Positions 27,529-40,242 are shown, counted from the stretch's first letter. The stretch: 64,000 nucleotides of DNA from Dactylococcopsis salina PCC 8305 (GCF_000317615.1 NC_019780.1:1-64000); one strand, 5' to 3'. Numbers and translations are program-made. The notes: a model not told the origin generated them from the sequence alone.

Positions 27529-27843
27529 TCAGAGTACGCTTAAGTTGACGGTAACATCAACTTGATCGGTACGTCCTGGTGCGTCCCCTGCTGCGCGATC
27601 GCGCACTACTACTTCAAAGTTAAACGTTGGTGTGGTTTCAAAGTCTAAATCGCTGGTATCCGCAACAGTAATTAGGGGTTGCTGATGATCAATAATATAA
27701 GGAGCTTGCTCAAAATTGGGCGTATCTTCAAAGCGACTGAAAATACTAGACTGAGTGTTTCCTGCTCCTGGTGGAAATTGGATCGGAAAATTCTGCCTAA
27801 AATCTTCCTTTCCAATCCTTTTGTCACTATTTCGTGATTTCAA
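27529..27843 (-). pseudogene. Cadherin-repeat fragment
   Basis: A 104-residue frame whose second half (QPLITVADTSDLDFETTP ... DQVDVTVNLSVL) is one incomplete cadherin-like repeat, with no repeat or C-terminal RTX region after it. It lies just upstream of the complete cadherin/RTX gene on the same strand, and its start overlaps the leader of folC. It is probably the remnant of a longer paralogue lost by deletion. Confidence 0.55.
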
Positions 27844-27854
27844 TCAATTTAATA

Positions 27855-29108
27855 ATGAAAATTACATCTTATTTGCAATCCTTCCAACGATTTGGGGTTA
27901 ACTTAGGGTTAACTCGAATTAAAAAATTACTCGCCGCACTAGGCAACCCAGAAAAAAAAGTCCCTCTCATCCATGTCGCGGGAACAAATGGTAAGGGATC
28001 AGCGTCTGCCTATCTGTCCTCTGTATTAACCACAGCAGGTTATCAGGTGGGGCGTTATACTTCTCCTCATCTCATTGATTGGACAGAGCGCCTCTGTCTC
28101 AACGAACAGCCCATTACAGAAACCGATTTTCTCGCAGTTTTAGAAACTGTTAAAAATGCAATTAACCGTAATTTTTCTGAGGAAAAGATACCGACGCTTT
28201 TTGAAGTTGTCACCGCAGCCGCTTGGCTATATTTTGCCGAAAAAAAAGTTAATGTTGCCGTGATGGAAGTCGGGTTAGGGGGTCGTTTAGATGCAACAAA
28301 TGTTAAAGAAGAAATTATTGCCTCAGTAATTACACCAATTAGTTTGGAACATTGGCAAGTTTTGGGAGATACCTTAACAAAAATTGCCACCGAAAAAGCA
28401 GGAATTCTAAAGTTAAATTGTCCCGCTTTTATCGCCCCCCAACACCCCGAAGCTGCCGCCGTAATTCAACAAAAGGCGACAATTTTAAACTGTGCGACAA
28501 CTTGGGTAGAACCAGCAACTCGACTCACAGAAAAAGAAAATTGGGCGGTATCTGACGGTTTATCTTACCCGTTACCACTACTGGGAGACGTGCAATTAAC
28601 CAATTCGGCGGTAGCAGTGGCGACGCTTCAATCTCTCCAAAAAAACGGTTGGCATCTCCCTGATGCAATCATTCAACAGGGAATGGCAAAAACGCGCTGG
28701 TTAGGACGGTTACAGTGGGTGCAATGGCGCGGTTTATCCCTTCTCCTCGATGGCGCTCATAATCCAGCGGCGGCGGCGGCGCTTCGTCAATATGTGGATA
28801 CGTTACCACAACCTGTAACTTGGATTATGGGGATTTTATCAACTAAGGAACAGGATAAGATATTAAATACTTTGTTGCGTCCAGGGGATACGCTTTACAC
28901 TGTTCCCGTACCCGATCATCGTACGACTCCACCGCAGGAATTGTGTGAAATGCAGACACAAGTTGAGGCGTGTTTTCCTTGTGAGTCGTTAGAAGCGGCA
29001 TTGGAAAGAGTCGTGAGTGGTGAGGTGTCTCATCCGACAACGATTTTGTGTGGGTCGTTGTATTTGGTGGGGTATTTCTTGGGGAACAGAAACTTGTCGG
29101 TTGGGTGA
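27855..29108 (+). CDS. folC: Bifunctional folylpolyglutamate synthase/dihydrofolate synthase
   Basis: FolC adds glutamate to dihydropteroate and folates. From the ATG at 27855 (MKITSYLQSFQRFG), the 417-residue product has the Mur-ligase ATP site VAGTNGKGSASAYL near residue 45, RYTSPHLIDWTERL near 76, and EVGLGGRLDATN near 142. An in-frame ATG at 27834 is less likely. The last four codons (Leu-Ser-Val-Gly) and the TGA stop lie inside the first unit of the following repeat array, so the natural C-terminus has been replaced or clipped. Confidence 0.95.
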   Translation: MKITSYLQSFQRFGVNLGLTRIKKLLAALGNPEKKVPLIHVAGTNGKGSASAYLSSVLTTAGYQVGRYTSPHLIDWTERLCLNEQPITETDFLAVLETVKNAINRNFSEEKIPTLFEVVTAAAWLYFAEKKVNVAVMEVGLGGRLDATNVKEEIIASVITPISLEHWQVLGDTLTKIATEKAGILKLNCPAFIAPQHPEAAAVIQQKATILNCATTWVEPATRLTEKENWAVSDGLSYPLPLLGDVQLTNSAVAVATLQSLQKNGWHLPDAIIQQGMAKTRWLGRLQWVQWRGLSLLLDGAHNPAAAAALRQYVDTLPQPVTWIMGILSTKEQDKILNTLLRPGDTLYTVPVPDHRTTPPQELCEMQTQVEACFPCESLEAALERVVSGEVSHPTTILCGSLYLVGYFLGNRNLSVG

Positions 29109-29785
29109 AGGGAAGCGAAACCCAACGTCTATTCTAATTTGTCGGTTGGGTTGTTTGCCCCCCAACCCCCCAAGTTTGGGGGGCTAAGAAGCGAAACCCA
29201 ACGTCTATTCTAATTTGTCGGTTGGGTTGTTTGCCCCCCAACCCCCCAAGTTTGGGGGGCTAAGAAGCGAAACCCAACATCAATTATCATTTGTCGGTTG
29301 GGTTGTTTGCCCCCCAATCCCCCAAGTTTGGGGGGCTAAGAAGCGAAACCCAACATCAATTATCATTTGTCGGTTGCGTGAAATGTTAATCCCCCCAATC
29401 CTCACTTCGCTCCGGCCCTTTGTAAGGGGGGCTAAGAGTAGTTGTAGGTTGGGTGGAGGGAAGCGAAACCCAACGTCTATTCTATTTTGTCGGTTGGGTT
29501 GTTTGCCCCCCAACCCCCCAAGTTTGGGGGGCTAAGAAGCGAAACCCAACATCAATTATCATTTGTCGGTTGGGTAATCATCCCCCCAATCCTCACTTCG
29601 CTCCGGCCCTTCGTAAGGGGGGCTAAGAGTTGTCGGTTGGGTTGTTTGCCCCCCAGCCCCCCAAGTTTGGGGGGCTAAGAAGCGAAACCCAACATCTATT
29701 CTAATTTGTCGGTTGCGTGAAATGTTAATCCCCCCAATCCTCACTTCGTAAGGGGGGCTAAGAAACTCTCACCTTAGTCAGGGGG
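29096..29785 (+). repeat. Large array of nested palindromic repeats with C/G-run cores
   Basis: About nine units of TCGGTTG(G/C)GT. Five of them (cores near 29155, 29232, 29308, 29505, 29648) carry a CCCCCCAAG/TTTGGGGGG hairpin between the GTTGGGT and ACCCAAC arms, with a period of about 75 bp. Three carry CCCCCCAATCCTCACTTCG / AAGGGGGGCTAAGA cores; others have only a short loop. Reading frames across it are repeat artefacts. Confidence 0.9.
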
Positions 29786-29798
29786 GATCAAGAGGCGG

Positions 29799-33077
<3,279 letters not shown>

Positions 33078-33113
33078 TTACTTAAGTTTGGGAAAATGAG
33101 CATCGATCGATCG

Positions 33114-33245
33114 TTATTTGCGTTGACAAGGGTCTTGTGGGCAAATTTTGAGCTTATAAGAGGTTTTTCCAATAGATTCATTTATTAATCCTTCGTGTCG
33201 TTTTTTGTTGCCCTTGCTACGATAACGGTTAACGATGTTTCTCAT
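33114..33245 (-). CDS. Possible 43-residue basic leader ORF upstream of apcE
   Basis: The ATG at 33245 is preceded immediately by GAGGGGGAAA, one of the best ribosome sites in the window. The product (MRNIVNRYRSKGNKKRHEG ... CPQDPCQRK) is very basic, with two Cys near the end. It lies 66 bp upstream of apcE on the same strand, in the region where the apcE leader transcript is expected. I do not recognise it. It may be a small protein or a regulatory upstream ORF. Confidence 0.4.
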   Translation of the reverse strand: MRNIVNRYRSKGNKKRHEGLINESIGKTSYKLKICPQDPCQRK

Positions 33246-33379
33246 TTTCCCCCTCAATATCTTAGATGAATGACAAAGGATTGGTTTAAACCTTTGCAAA
33301 CTAAGACATGGGTTAGCTTTTAGAGTAAAACGTTTTGGGATTTCTTAGGGAATTTATTAAGAAGTGTATCAAAAATCTT

Positions 33380-33525
33380 TTGATCAGTGACCAGTGACCA
33401 GTGACCAGTGACCAGTGACCAGTAATCAGTGACCAGTGAACAAATAACAAATAACAAATAACAAATAACAAATAACAAATAACAAATATTGGTGTTGGGT
33501 TTCGTTTCTCTCCACCCAACCTACG
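33380..33525 (-). repeat. Heptad, nonamer and family-A repeat block
   Basis: CAGTGAC units (about 33385-33440), AACAAATA-type nonamers (33440-33488), and a GTTGGGTTTCGTTTC / CCACCCAACCTAC hairpin (33490-33523). It sits just downstream of the FetB-like gene. Confidence 0.85.
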
Positions 33526-33526
33526 G

Positions 33527-34294
33527 CTACCGAAGTTGTGCTTCTGGCGTGAAAAACTGACGGTAGATGGCGACAGTGATTAAGGAAGTGGTCAAAAGAT
33601 TCGCGAAGACTAAGCTAAACAAGATCAAAATCTGATAGGAGACAGCGTTTAAAGGATTTACTCCCCCTAACAGTTGACCGGTGAGGATACCAGGTAAGGT
33701 GACAATTCCCACTAAAGCCATTTGGTTTAAATTCGGCAAAATCCCAGCACGGATGGCTTGACGGCGATAAGGCTCGATCGCGCTTTTCGGGGTTGCGCCT
33801 AAACATAAATGGGTTTCAATTTCTCCCCGATTGTTTTCAATGGCATTAATTAACCGTTCTCCAGCGATCGTCGCGCCATTAACCGCATTACCGATAATGA
33901 TACCAGCGAGAGGAATCCAATATTGGGGATCATACCAAATACTGGGTTGGACAATGAACATCACGACATAGCCTAAAGTTAGACTGGTGGTTAACAGTAA
34001 ACTTCCTCCCACCCACCAAAATAACTGTGAGAGTTTTTGAGAAATGCGATTTTTAGTGACTGTGGTGGCAATTCCAACCATGACGCATAAAACCGCTAAC
34101 ACTCCCCACACGGTTTCTAAAGTAAACACCAACTCCAAGATATAACCCACTGCGATCAGTTGTAAAAAAGCTCTAATCGCACTGAAAAATAACTGTCCTT
34201 CTAGTCCCAATTGTTGCCAACGCGATACACTAAGAGCAACAACGATCAGAACCATTGTCAGCACTAAATCAATTGTGTCTAACTCAATCAGCAT
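33527..34294 (-). CDS. FetB/UPF0014-family ABC transporter permease
   Basis: A 255-residue protein with about six to seven membrane segments, for example LVLTMVLIVVALSV, GVLAVLCVMVGIATT and LLTTSLTLGYVVMFIV. The family motif LGATPKSAIEPYRRQAIRAGILPNLNQMALVGIVTLPGILTGQLLGG is present in the C-terminal half. E. coli FetB works with the ATPase FetA in iron export; no ATPase gene is adjacent here. Its start is only 9 bp from the divergent aminotransferase start. Confidence 0.9.
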   Translation of the reverse strand: MLIELDTIDLVLTMVLIVVALSVSRWQQLGLEGQLFFSAIRAFLQLIAVGYILELVFTLETVWGVLAVLCVMVGIATTVTKNRISQKLSQLFWWVGGSLLLTTSLTLGYVVMFIVQPSIWYDPQYWIPLAGIIIGNAVNGATIAGERLINAIENNRGEIETHLCLGATPKSAIEPYRRQAIRAGILPNLNQMALVGIVTLPGILTGQLLGGVNPLNAVSYQILILFSLVFANLLTTSLITVAIYRQFFTPEAQLR

Positions 34295-34303
34295 TATCTT
34301 CTA

Positions 34304-35449
34304 ATGACTTCTATCCCTCCTATTGATCTCACTCGACAATACCACCTCCTCAGCGAACAAGTTAATCACGCAGTCAATAAGGTTTTAACCTCTGGGCGCT
34401 ATATCGGCGGTGCGAAGGTGAAAACCTTTGAAGAAAATTTTGCGGCGACGATCGGGCGACAAGAATGCGTTTCCTGTAATTCTGGCACAGATGCCCTTTA
34501 TCTGGCTCTCCGCGCTCTCGAAATTGGCTCTGGAGACGAGGTAATTACTCCGCCCTTTACTTTTGCCGCCACCGCAGAAGCGATCGCTATTACAGGCGCA
34601 AAACCCGTGTTTGTGGATATCAACGCCACGACGTTTAACCTCGATGTTGAAAAAATTGAAGCGGCGATTACTCCTCAAACCAAAGCGATTCTTCCCGTTC
34701 ATTTATTTGGTCAACCCGTGAAGATGACGGAAGTGATGAGAATTGCTAAAAAACATCATCTTTTTGTGATTGAAGATTGCGCTCAAGCCACTGGGGCGAC
34801 TTGGCATAACCAACAGGTGGGAAGTTGGGGGGATGTGGGTTGTTTTAGCTTTTTTCCTACTAAAAATTTGGGAGCTTGTGGTGATGGTGGGGCGCTAGTT
34901 ACGAATAACGCATCGATCGCGCAAGCGGCGAGAATGTTGGCGAATCATGGACAACGAGAGCGTTATCTTCAAGAAGAAATTGGAATGAATAGTCGCTTAG
35001 ATGCTTTACAAGCAACGATTTTATTAATTAAACTCCCTTATTTAGAGTTTTGGAATAAACAACGTCAAGAAATTGCCACTCGTTACCATCAGCTATTGTC
35101 GCAGGTAGAAGGGGTGATTTTACCCTCGGTGCTTTCAGGAGGGAAAGGAGTTTGGAATCAGTACACAATTCGCATTGATGCTAAACACCGAGATCAAGTG
35201 CGTTACCAATTACAGGAAAATGGAATTGGGTCAATGGTTTATTATCCTTTACCGTTACATCTTCAACCCGCTTATCAGAGCTTAGGCTATCAAGTGGGAG
35301 CATTTCCAGTGGCAGAAACGACAGCGCAAGAGGTGCTTTCTTTACCCCTGTTTCCTGGTTTATCTTACCAAGAACAAGAAACGGTTTCTACTGTCTTGGC
35401 GCGTTCTCTTCAAGGTTTGACGATCGATGTAGGAAAGCGTAAGAAGTAA
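34304..35449 (+). CDS. DegT/DnrJ/EryC1/StrS-family aminotransferase
   Basis: A 381-residue PLP-dependent sugar aminotransferase, usually transferring an amino group to a nucleotide-linked keto sugar for surface glycan synthesis. Visible: NSGTDALYLALRAL (residues 59-72), VIEDCAQATGA (155-165) and the PLP lysine Lys187 in FFPTKNLGACGDGG. The substrate cannot be read from the sequence, and no sugar-biosynthesis partner is adjacent. It is divergent from the FetB-like gene with a 9-bp gap. Confidence 0.93.
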   Translation: MTSIPPIDLTRQYHLLSEQVNHAVNKVLTSGRYIGGAKVKTFEENFAATIGRQECVSCNSGTDALYLALRALEIGSGDEVITPPFTFAATAEAIAITGAKPVFVDINATTFNLDVEKIEAAITPQTKAILPVHLFGQPVKMTEVMRIAKKHHLFVIEDCAQATGATWHNQQVGSWGDVGCFSFFPTKNLGACGDGGALVTNNASIAQAARMLANHGQRERYLQEEIGMNSRLDALQATILLIKLPYLEFWNKQRQEIATRYHQLLSQVEGVILPSVLSGGKGVWNQYTIRIDAKHRDQVRYQLQENGIGSMVYYPLPLHLQPAYQSLGYQVGAFPVAETTAQEVLSLPLFPGLSYQEQETVSTVLARSLQGLTIDVGKRKK

Positions 35450-35452
35450 ATT

Positions 35453-35473
35453 GGGGCGAATCGGGTTCGCCCT
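35453..35473 (+). terminator. Hairpin after the DegT gene
   Basis: GGGGCGAA and TTCGCCC form a perfect stem just after the stop codon, without a long T-run. It lies between two convergent genes. Confidence 0.5.
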
Positions 35474-35492
35474 GATCTGTCTTAAAAGTGGA

Positions 35493-35705
35493 TTAGTTTA
35501 CTTCCCACCAACCGAACGCCGGCCCAATAATGCGAATGGTGAGCCAATAGAAGACTAACAGAGCAATTCCAATCCATGCGCCGCGAGTCGTCCAACTCAC
35601 AAATCGTTCCCCGTCTTTTTTGGTAATTCCGAGCCAGGGAACGAGCTTTTTTTCCTCACCGTATTTCTCTCCTAAAGCCTCTCGGCGGCGTTTTGATTCA
35701 CCCAT
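35493..35705 (-). CDS. DUF2839-family small membrane protein
   Basis: The 70-residue protein begins MGESKRRREALGEKYGEE, a basic cytoplasmic head, and ends with one membrane helix (GAWIGIALLVFYWLTIRIIG). The pattern matches the cyanobacterial DUF2839 family. Function unknown. Confidence 0.88.
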   Translation of the reverse strand: MGESKRRREALGEKYGEEKKLVPWLGITKKDGERFVSWTTRGAWIGIALLVFYWLTIRIIGPAFGWWEVN

Positions 35706-35760
35706 AATTTCCCTAGATTTAATAACGGTTTTTCCCTATTTTATCGCAGTAATCTCTAAC

Positions 35761-36252
35761 TTAACGATAGTTTGTAATTTGTAAGGGGACGGGATAATTT
35801 TCCTGTTTAATCGTCTGTACAACTGCTTGCAGATCATCCTTTGATTTACTAGAAACGCGAACACTATCCCCCTGAATTGAAGGTTGTACTTTTTTAAATT
35901 CGTTTTTGATCTTTTTGGTGATTTCTTTCGCTAATTCTTTGTCGATTCCCCGCTTTAAGGTGATTACCTGACGCACACGATTTCCGCTCGCTGATTCCAC
36001 CGTTCCATATTCAAAGATTTTTTGGGAAAGATTGCGTTTGGCTGCCTTATTTCGCAGAATGTCGTGAATCGTATCTAAAGTAAATTCGCTATCTGTATTA
36101 ACGGTGATTGTGTCTTCGGTTAGCTCCAAAGTGGTTTGAGAATCTTTGAGATCATAACGAGTTTCGATTTCTCGTCGCGTTTGATCCACTGCATTCACCA
36201 TTTCTTGATGATCGAAATCGCTAACAATATCAAAAGTGTAATTAGAAGCCAT
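35761..36252 (-). CDS. YajQ-family nucleotide/c-di-GMP-binding protein
   Basis: The 163-residue protein has the family start [20 protein letters not shown], then [15 protein letters not shown], and the end [19 protein letters not shown]. Members bind nucleotides or RNA, and some bind cyclic di-GMP. It lies 38 bp upstream-to-downstream of the MAPEG-family gene on the same strand, with separate roles likely. Confidence 0.95.
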   Translation of the reverse strand: MASNYTFDIVSDFDHQEMVNAVDQTRREIETRYDLKDSQTTLELTEDTITVNTDSEFTLDTIHDILRNKAAKRNLSQKIFEYGTVESASGNRVRQVITLKRGIDKELAKEITKKIKNEFKKVQPSIQGDSVRVSSKSKDDLQAVVQTIKQENYPVPLQITNYR

Positions 36253-36289
36253 AGCATCCAGTTAATGTGAGTCAACAAACAAGCAGAAA

Positions 36290-36706
36290 TTAAAGTGAGG
36301 AGTTAATTTCTAGAATGCTTAAACCATATAAAATCATACTACTCAGCGACCCGATCGCAAACATGAGCGATCGCGCGGGTGCAATATTGGTAATATAAAA
36401 AATCGGATAGAAGAAACGAGCAATGACATAAGCAATCGCCACCGACAAGGCCAACTGAGAATCAACCTGTGTCACATAGGCGCTAATCGCCGCTGGTGCG
36501 TAAAAAGTAAAGGATTCAAATCCATTTTGATGCGCCCAAGTGGCTCGTTTGGCATAGGCGGGTAATTTCTCCAACATAGCGCGAGGAGATTGATAGTCGT
36601 AACCGACTTGTAAACGCCCCCACCCGACGGCGAAAAAGGGCAGATAAATTAATATTGCCCCTCCCGCCAAGGAGTAGAGTAGTACAGCCTGAGTAGAAGT
36701 TTCCAT
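36290..36706 (-). CDS. MAPEG-family membrane protein
   Basis: The 138-residue protein has four hydrophobic segments, MARAMLEKLP in the first loop, and the family-type FESFTFYAPAAISA followed by ARFFYPIFYITNIAPARSLMFAIG. The MAPEG family includes membrane glutathione transferases; the activity here is unknown. It starts 4 bp after the stop of the next gene upstream, so the pair is probably one transcript. Confidence 0.88.
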   Translation of the reverse strand: METSTQAVLLYSLAGGAILIYLPFFAVGWGRLQVGYDYQSPRAMLEKLPAYAKRATWAHQNGFESFTFYAPAAISAYVTQVDSQLALSVAIAYVIARFFYPIFYITNIAPARSLMFAIGSLSSMILYGLSILEINSSL

Positions 36707-36709
36707 GAG

Positions 36710-37216
36710 TTAATCAAAGTAGAATAAGGTGACTAATTTTCGATCGTCCTCTGCTTCTTCGCAGGTTTTGAGTAGCGTGTGGCTGTCGTGAAACGCAAAA
36801 CAAATTAATTGCTGACAGCGAGAGATAATTTCTCGGTTACACAACGCACTCGCTTCGCCTAGAGAAAGTTCATTTTGTTCAGGGTTTTCTACTAAATGAA
36901 TCACCTGTTCTAATTGATCTCTAGATTCTTTCGGTTGTTGGTCGAGGCTTTGAGGCAAAATCACGGTTAATAAATTGGGATCAGCCCGCATTGCCCCCTT
37001 AATGACAGCGGAGTTCGTTCCAGTTGCCCCAGAAGTAACCAGACGGTTTCCCCCTAAAACGAGGGCATAGCTCATCATTTCAATGAGTTGCTGATGAGTA
37101 ATGGGGACGTGACGAGAGCCAAGGATGGCAATTCGTTTAGAACCGGTTTGCTGAATCGCTGCCAGTTCTTGGGTTAAAGTATCAAGTTGGATGGGTTCGG
37201 TTGTCGATTGAGTCAA
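36710..37216 (-). CDS. DprA/SLOG-like Rossmann-fold protein
   Basis: A 168-residue protein with KRIAILGSRHVPITHQQLIEMM near residue 27, then RLVTSGATGTNSAVIKGA near 58 and the end LLKTCEEAEDDRK. This is the nucleotide-binding core of the DprA/SLOG superfamily. It lacks the length of full DprA recombination mediators, although cyanobacterial orthologues are often labelled that way. It is probably a ligand-binding or nucleotide-processing protein. Confidence 0.7.
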   Translation of the reverse strand: MTQSTTEPIQLDTLTQELAAIQQTGSKRIAILGSRHVPITHQQLIEMMSYALVLGGNRLVTSGATGTNSAVIKGAMRADPNLLTVILPQSLDQQPKESRDQLEQVIHLVENPEQNELSLGEASALCNREIISRCQQLICFAFHDSHTLLKTCEEAEDDRKLVTLFYFD

Positions 37217-37314
37217 AGACGCTTACACTTGCCTAGATTGACCTTGATCATTGTACCAGACTGCAGCGTCGATGGCGCTAATTTTGTTAAAACTACTTAA
37301 ATTAATCTGTCCTC

Positions 37315-37344
37315 TTGGCAGTTCTGGAAAATTCATGTTAAAGT
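37315..37344 (+). promoter_or_regulatory. Possible promoter of tRNA-Val
   Basis: TTGGCA at 37315-37320 and TAAAGT at 37339-37344 are separated by 18 bp and end 15 bp before the tRNA. A plausible sigma-70-type promoter, by consensus only. Confidence 0.35.
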
Positions 37345-37359
37345 AATAAAGCGTCGTTG

Positions 37360-37433
<74 letters not shown>

Positions 37434-37452
37434 TGCCTTGCCCTATTCACGA

Positions 37453-37812
37453 TTATTGCGGTTGATAGTGTTGACATCCTTCGCAAGGCCCTTCTGGGTT
37501 GACCGCACAGCGCAAAAGCTCCGATCGAGCGTTATACTCACAAGTAATGTCGCCGATGACCCATTTTCCTTCTAGATAGGTAATTTCGTCGGGACGTTGT
37601 GCGGATTGAACATAAACCGACATTTTTTCCAGCCGATATCCTCCCACCTTGTATTGATAATGATGGTGGCGTTCTAAAATGCGGTAAGTTTCACCATTCA
37701 GTTCGATATGTTGTCCGGGTTGTGGTTGAGAATCAAGTTGAATTTTCCCCAAAGACTGACGAGGATGATTCAAAATAATTTCAGTGGGAAGTGAATCTAA
37801 CTCCATCATCAC
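37453..37812 (-). CDS. DUF6464-family protein with C-terminal cysteines
   Basis: The 119-residue protein starts with PTEIILNHPRQSLGKIQLD and has YRILERHHHYQYKVGGYRLEKMSVYVQ in the middle. The C-terminus has three cysteines (CAVNPEGPCEGCQHY), together with one in ITCEYNARSELLRC, suggesting a metal site. It matches a family widespread in cyanobacteria; function unknown. Confidence 0.82.
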   Translation of the reverse strand: MMMELDSLPTEIILNHPRQSLGKIQLDSQPQPGQHIELNGETYRILERHHHYQYKVGGYRLEKMSVYVQSAQRPDEITYLEGKWVIGDITCEYNARSELLRCAVNPEGPCEGCQHYQPQ

Positions 37813-38129
37813 CTACGTTTTTTCTAGACGACATTACCTGATGTTAACGCATTTACAGTGACCAGTTTTCTTTGTCCTTCGTTATCCATAAGAGAGTTTT
37901 CGCATTTAATAATAATTTATCCTGTGATTAACTTAAATTTAAGAGGATATTATCGGGGTCGAAATCGAATTGGCAAAGGGTTACAATTTTTACGAGAATG
38001 TACCCAGTAGATGCGACTAAAAAATGGCTGAAAGTCGCTCACAGCAGCAGTTTTCTTTTTCCCATTTTCCAAAGTTCCGCTAGATCAAGCTAGGCAATTT
38101 TACAGGTAACTCAAACTAAAGGTATCAAT
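37813..38129. other. Intergenic region with no recognisable gene
   Basis: The 317-bp gap has no repeat of the two main families, no tRNA and no convincing coding frame. Confidence 0.5.
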
Positions 38130-38464
38130 ATGGTCAACTTCGATAGTAGTTTAAGTGGACAAGTCGTAACTTTTGATATGGAACTTCCCTTAGCGACGAA
38201 ATCATCAATTTTTCTTCTCCGTCTTTCCAAGTGGCGGGTGATGATACTCCTACCCCTGACATTTCAGCGCGTTCTTCAAATGAGAGTTTGATTAATTTCG
38301 ATGAGATTACTAGAGATTTACTACCTAATTCAGTACAAGAAGAACTAGACACGATCGCGCAAAACTTAGGAACAGGTGTAGATACCGTTTTACAGAATAC
38401 TCAGATTGCTGAAATTAGCGCTAGTCCTTCAGGAGAAAAAGTCTTGAATGATTTACTAGACTAA
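38130..38464 (+). pseudogene. Frameshifted small protein gene
   Basis: From ATG at 38130 the frame reads MVNFDSSLSGQVVTFDMELP and is lost near 38187-38200. One base out of register it continues as SDEIINFSSPSFQVAG and on to TAA at 38462-38464 through an acidic protein (SNESLINFDEITRDLLPNS ... EKVLNDLLD). The two halves have the same acidic, Ser/Asp-rich character, so a single-base shift in one gene of about 110 codons is likely. I do not recognise a family. The final A of its stop codon is the first base of the 111-bp repeat. Confidence 0.5.
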
Positions 38465-38574
38465 TATCAGGTTCGCTCGATCGATGATCAAGAGTAGGTT
38501 GGGTAGAGACGTTCCATGGAACGTCTCCACGCGAAACCCAACACCCATTATAAGCAATTACCCGAACTTGATAT
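38464..38574 (+). repeat. Complete 111-bp MITE-like element (family A, second copy)
   Basis: Same length and architecture as 20122-20232: ends ATATCAGGTTCG and CGAACTTGATAT, GGTTGGGT/ACCCAACACC arms, and a perfect core at 38506-38527. Roughly ten substitutions separate the copies, so the element is preserved as a unit. Confidence 0.9.
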
Positions 38575-38649
38575 AAAGACTATAAACGAGGATATCATTA
38601 TCAATAGCACAATTGCTTATACCATTTCTAATTATTCAGGTTACAGTTT

Positions 38650-38730
38650 ATCCCCCCAACCCCCCTATGGGGGCTTAGGTGATCACTGTAAAAAGTCCCC
38701 CAGAATTGGGGGATTTAGGGGACAAAAAGA
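38650..38730. repeat. C/G-run hairpins and family-B fragment
   Basis: Contains CCCCCCAACCCCCCTATGGG and a TGTAAAAAGTCCCCCAGAAT-type fragment shared with family B, without the terminal inverted repeats. It abuts the cysS stop codon. Confidence 0.65.
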
Positions 38731-40185
38731 TCATTCTCGATACCAACGAGTTTCTCCCCCAGGTTGATCAATTAAAGTAATATTATCAGTTTCTAACTCA
38801 TCCCGAATTCGATCGGCTTCGGCGAAGTTTTTCGCTTTACGGGCTGCCGCACGCTGTTCAATTAAAGATTCAACCGCCTCATCACTCAAACCCGATTCAG
38901 AAGTCGTTTCCGTGACGGCGGCGGCTTCAGTTTTCAAACCAAACACCGTCGCTAATTCCGTCAAAGTCTGCCATTTTACAGCTAATTCTTGAGAGGAAAT
39001 CTCCGTTTTCCCTTGATGGACAAATAAATTCCCCTCTTTCCGTAACTCCTTCGCTAATTCAAATATAATCGCTAAACCACCCGCAAAATTAAAGTCATCA
39101 TCGACAACATCAGCAAACCGTTGTTTAATCTCTTCATCACTTTGATTGGGAAGCGTATCTTCCCATCCCAATTTTGTCCCATAGTTATCCTTAAACAACA
39201 ACCCTTCCCGTAAGGTATTCCAACCATTTTTCGCCGCCTCTAACCCTTCATCGGTAAAATCTAAAGGCTTGCGATAATGTGCTTGAAGAATAAATAATCG
39301 CACCACCATCGGATCAATTTTGTCCAATAAATCACGAAGGGTGACAAAATTTCCCAAAGACTTGGACATCTTTTCTCCAGCAATTTTAACCATGCCATTA
39401 TGTAACCAATAACGGGCTAACGGTTTTCCCGTTGCTGCTTCTGATTGGGCGATCTCATTTTCGTGGTGAGGGAACATCAAGTCACCGCCACCGACATGAA
39501 TATCAATGGTTTCTCCCAATTCTTCTTTCACCATTGCCGAACATTCGATATGCCAACCAGGGCGACCATTTCCCCAAGGTGAAGGATAGGAAGGTTCATT
39601 GGGTTTAGCGGCTTTCCAGAGGGCAAAATCAAAGGAATCACGCTTTTTCGGGGCATCTGGATCAGTTTCTTCCAGCCGACCACTCGCCCCTGCTTGTAAG
39701 TCTTCTAGTTTCCGTTTCGAGAGTTTCCCATATTCGGGGAATTTTCGCACGGAATAATAAACATCTCCCTCGGAAGGATAAGCATAGCCTTTGCTTTCTA
39801 ATTCTGAAACCAGTTTTTTAATCCCATCAAGGGTATGAGTGGCGCGAGGATAGTGATCTGCTTTTTCAATCCCTAAACGTTCCATATCTTCAAAATAAGC
39901 GTTGATGAAACGTTCGGAAATGGTTTCCATCGTCACCCCTTCAGTTTGGGCGCGTTTGAGGATTTTATCATCAATATCGGTAAAATTCTGGACATACCGC
40001 ACTTCATAGCCTCGCCAGCGTAAGTAGCGACGAACCACATCCCAAATTAAACAAGTGCGTCCGTGACCTAGATGGCAATAATCATACACGGTGATGCCAC
40101 AGCAGTACATCCGAATTTTGTTCGCTTCGATGGGAATAAATGGTTCTTCACGACTGGTTAAGCTGTTGAATACGGTTAAGGTCAT
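38731..40185 (-). CDS. cysS: Cysteinyl-tRNA synthetase
   Basis: A 484-residue class I enzyme charging tRNA-Cys. The HIGH motif is CHLGHGRT near residue 37 and the KMSKS loop is AGEKMSKSLGN near 269. The zinc ligands include the Cys28 region (YCCGITVYDY) and HIECSAMV, with HHENEIAQSEA near 236. The C-terminal anticodon-binding region is complete, ending GGETRWYRE. It is divergent from the CobW-type gene with a 57-bp gap. Confidence 0.98.
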   Translation of the reverse strand: MTLTVFNSLTSREEPFIPIEANKIRMYCCGITVYDYCHLGHGRTCLIWDVVRRYLRWRGYEVRYVQNFTDIDDKILKRAQTEGVTMETISERFINAYFEDMERLGIEKADHYPRATHTLDGIKKLVSELESKGYAYPSEGDVYYSVRKFPEYGKLSKRKLEDLQAGASGRLEETDPDAPKKRDSFDFALWKAAKPNEPSYPSPWGNGRPGWHIECSAMVKEELGETIDIHVGGGDLMFPHHENEIAQSEAATGKPLARYWLHNGMVKIAGEKMSKSLGNFVTLRDLLDKIDPMVVRLFILQAHYRKPLDFTDEGLEAAKNGWNTLREGLLFKDNYGTKLGWEDTLPNQSDEEIKQRFADVVDDDFNFAGGLAIIFELAKELRKEGNLFVHQGKTEISSQELAVKWQTLTELATVFGLKTEAAAVTETTSESGLSDEAVESLIEQRAAARKAKNFAEADRIRDELETDNITLIDQPGGETRWYRE

Positions 40186-40242
40186 AGCACAGTTGATTAA
40201 TATGGGAGAGACGACGTTATAAGTTATTGTCTCAAGTTTATT

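Noticed and set aside
29215-29678. Proteins coded across the 29-kb repeat array
   Set aside because: Reading frames repeat the same peptide (SVGLFAPQPPKFGG) because the DNA repeats; there is no start context or domain.
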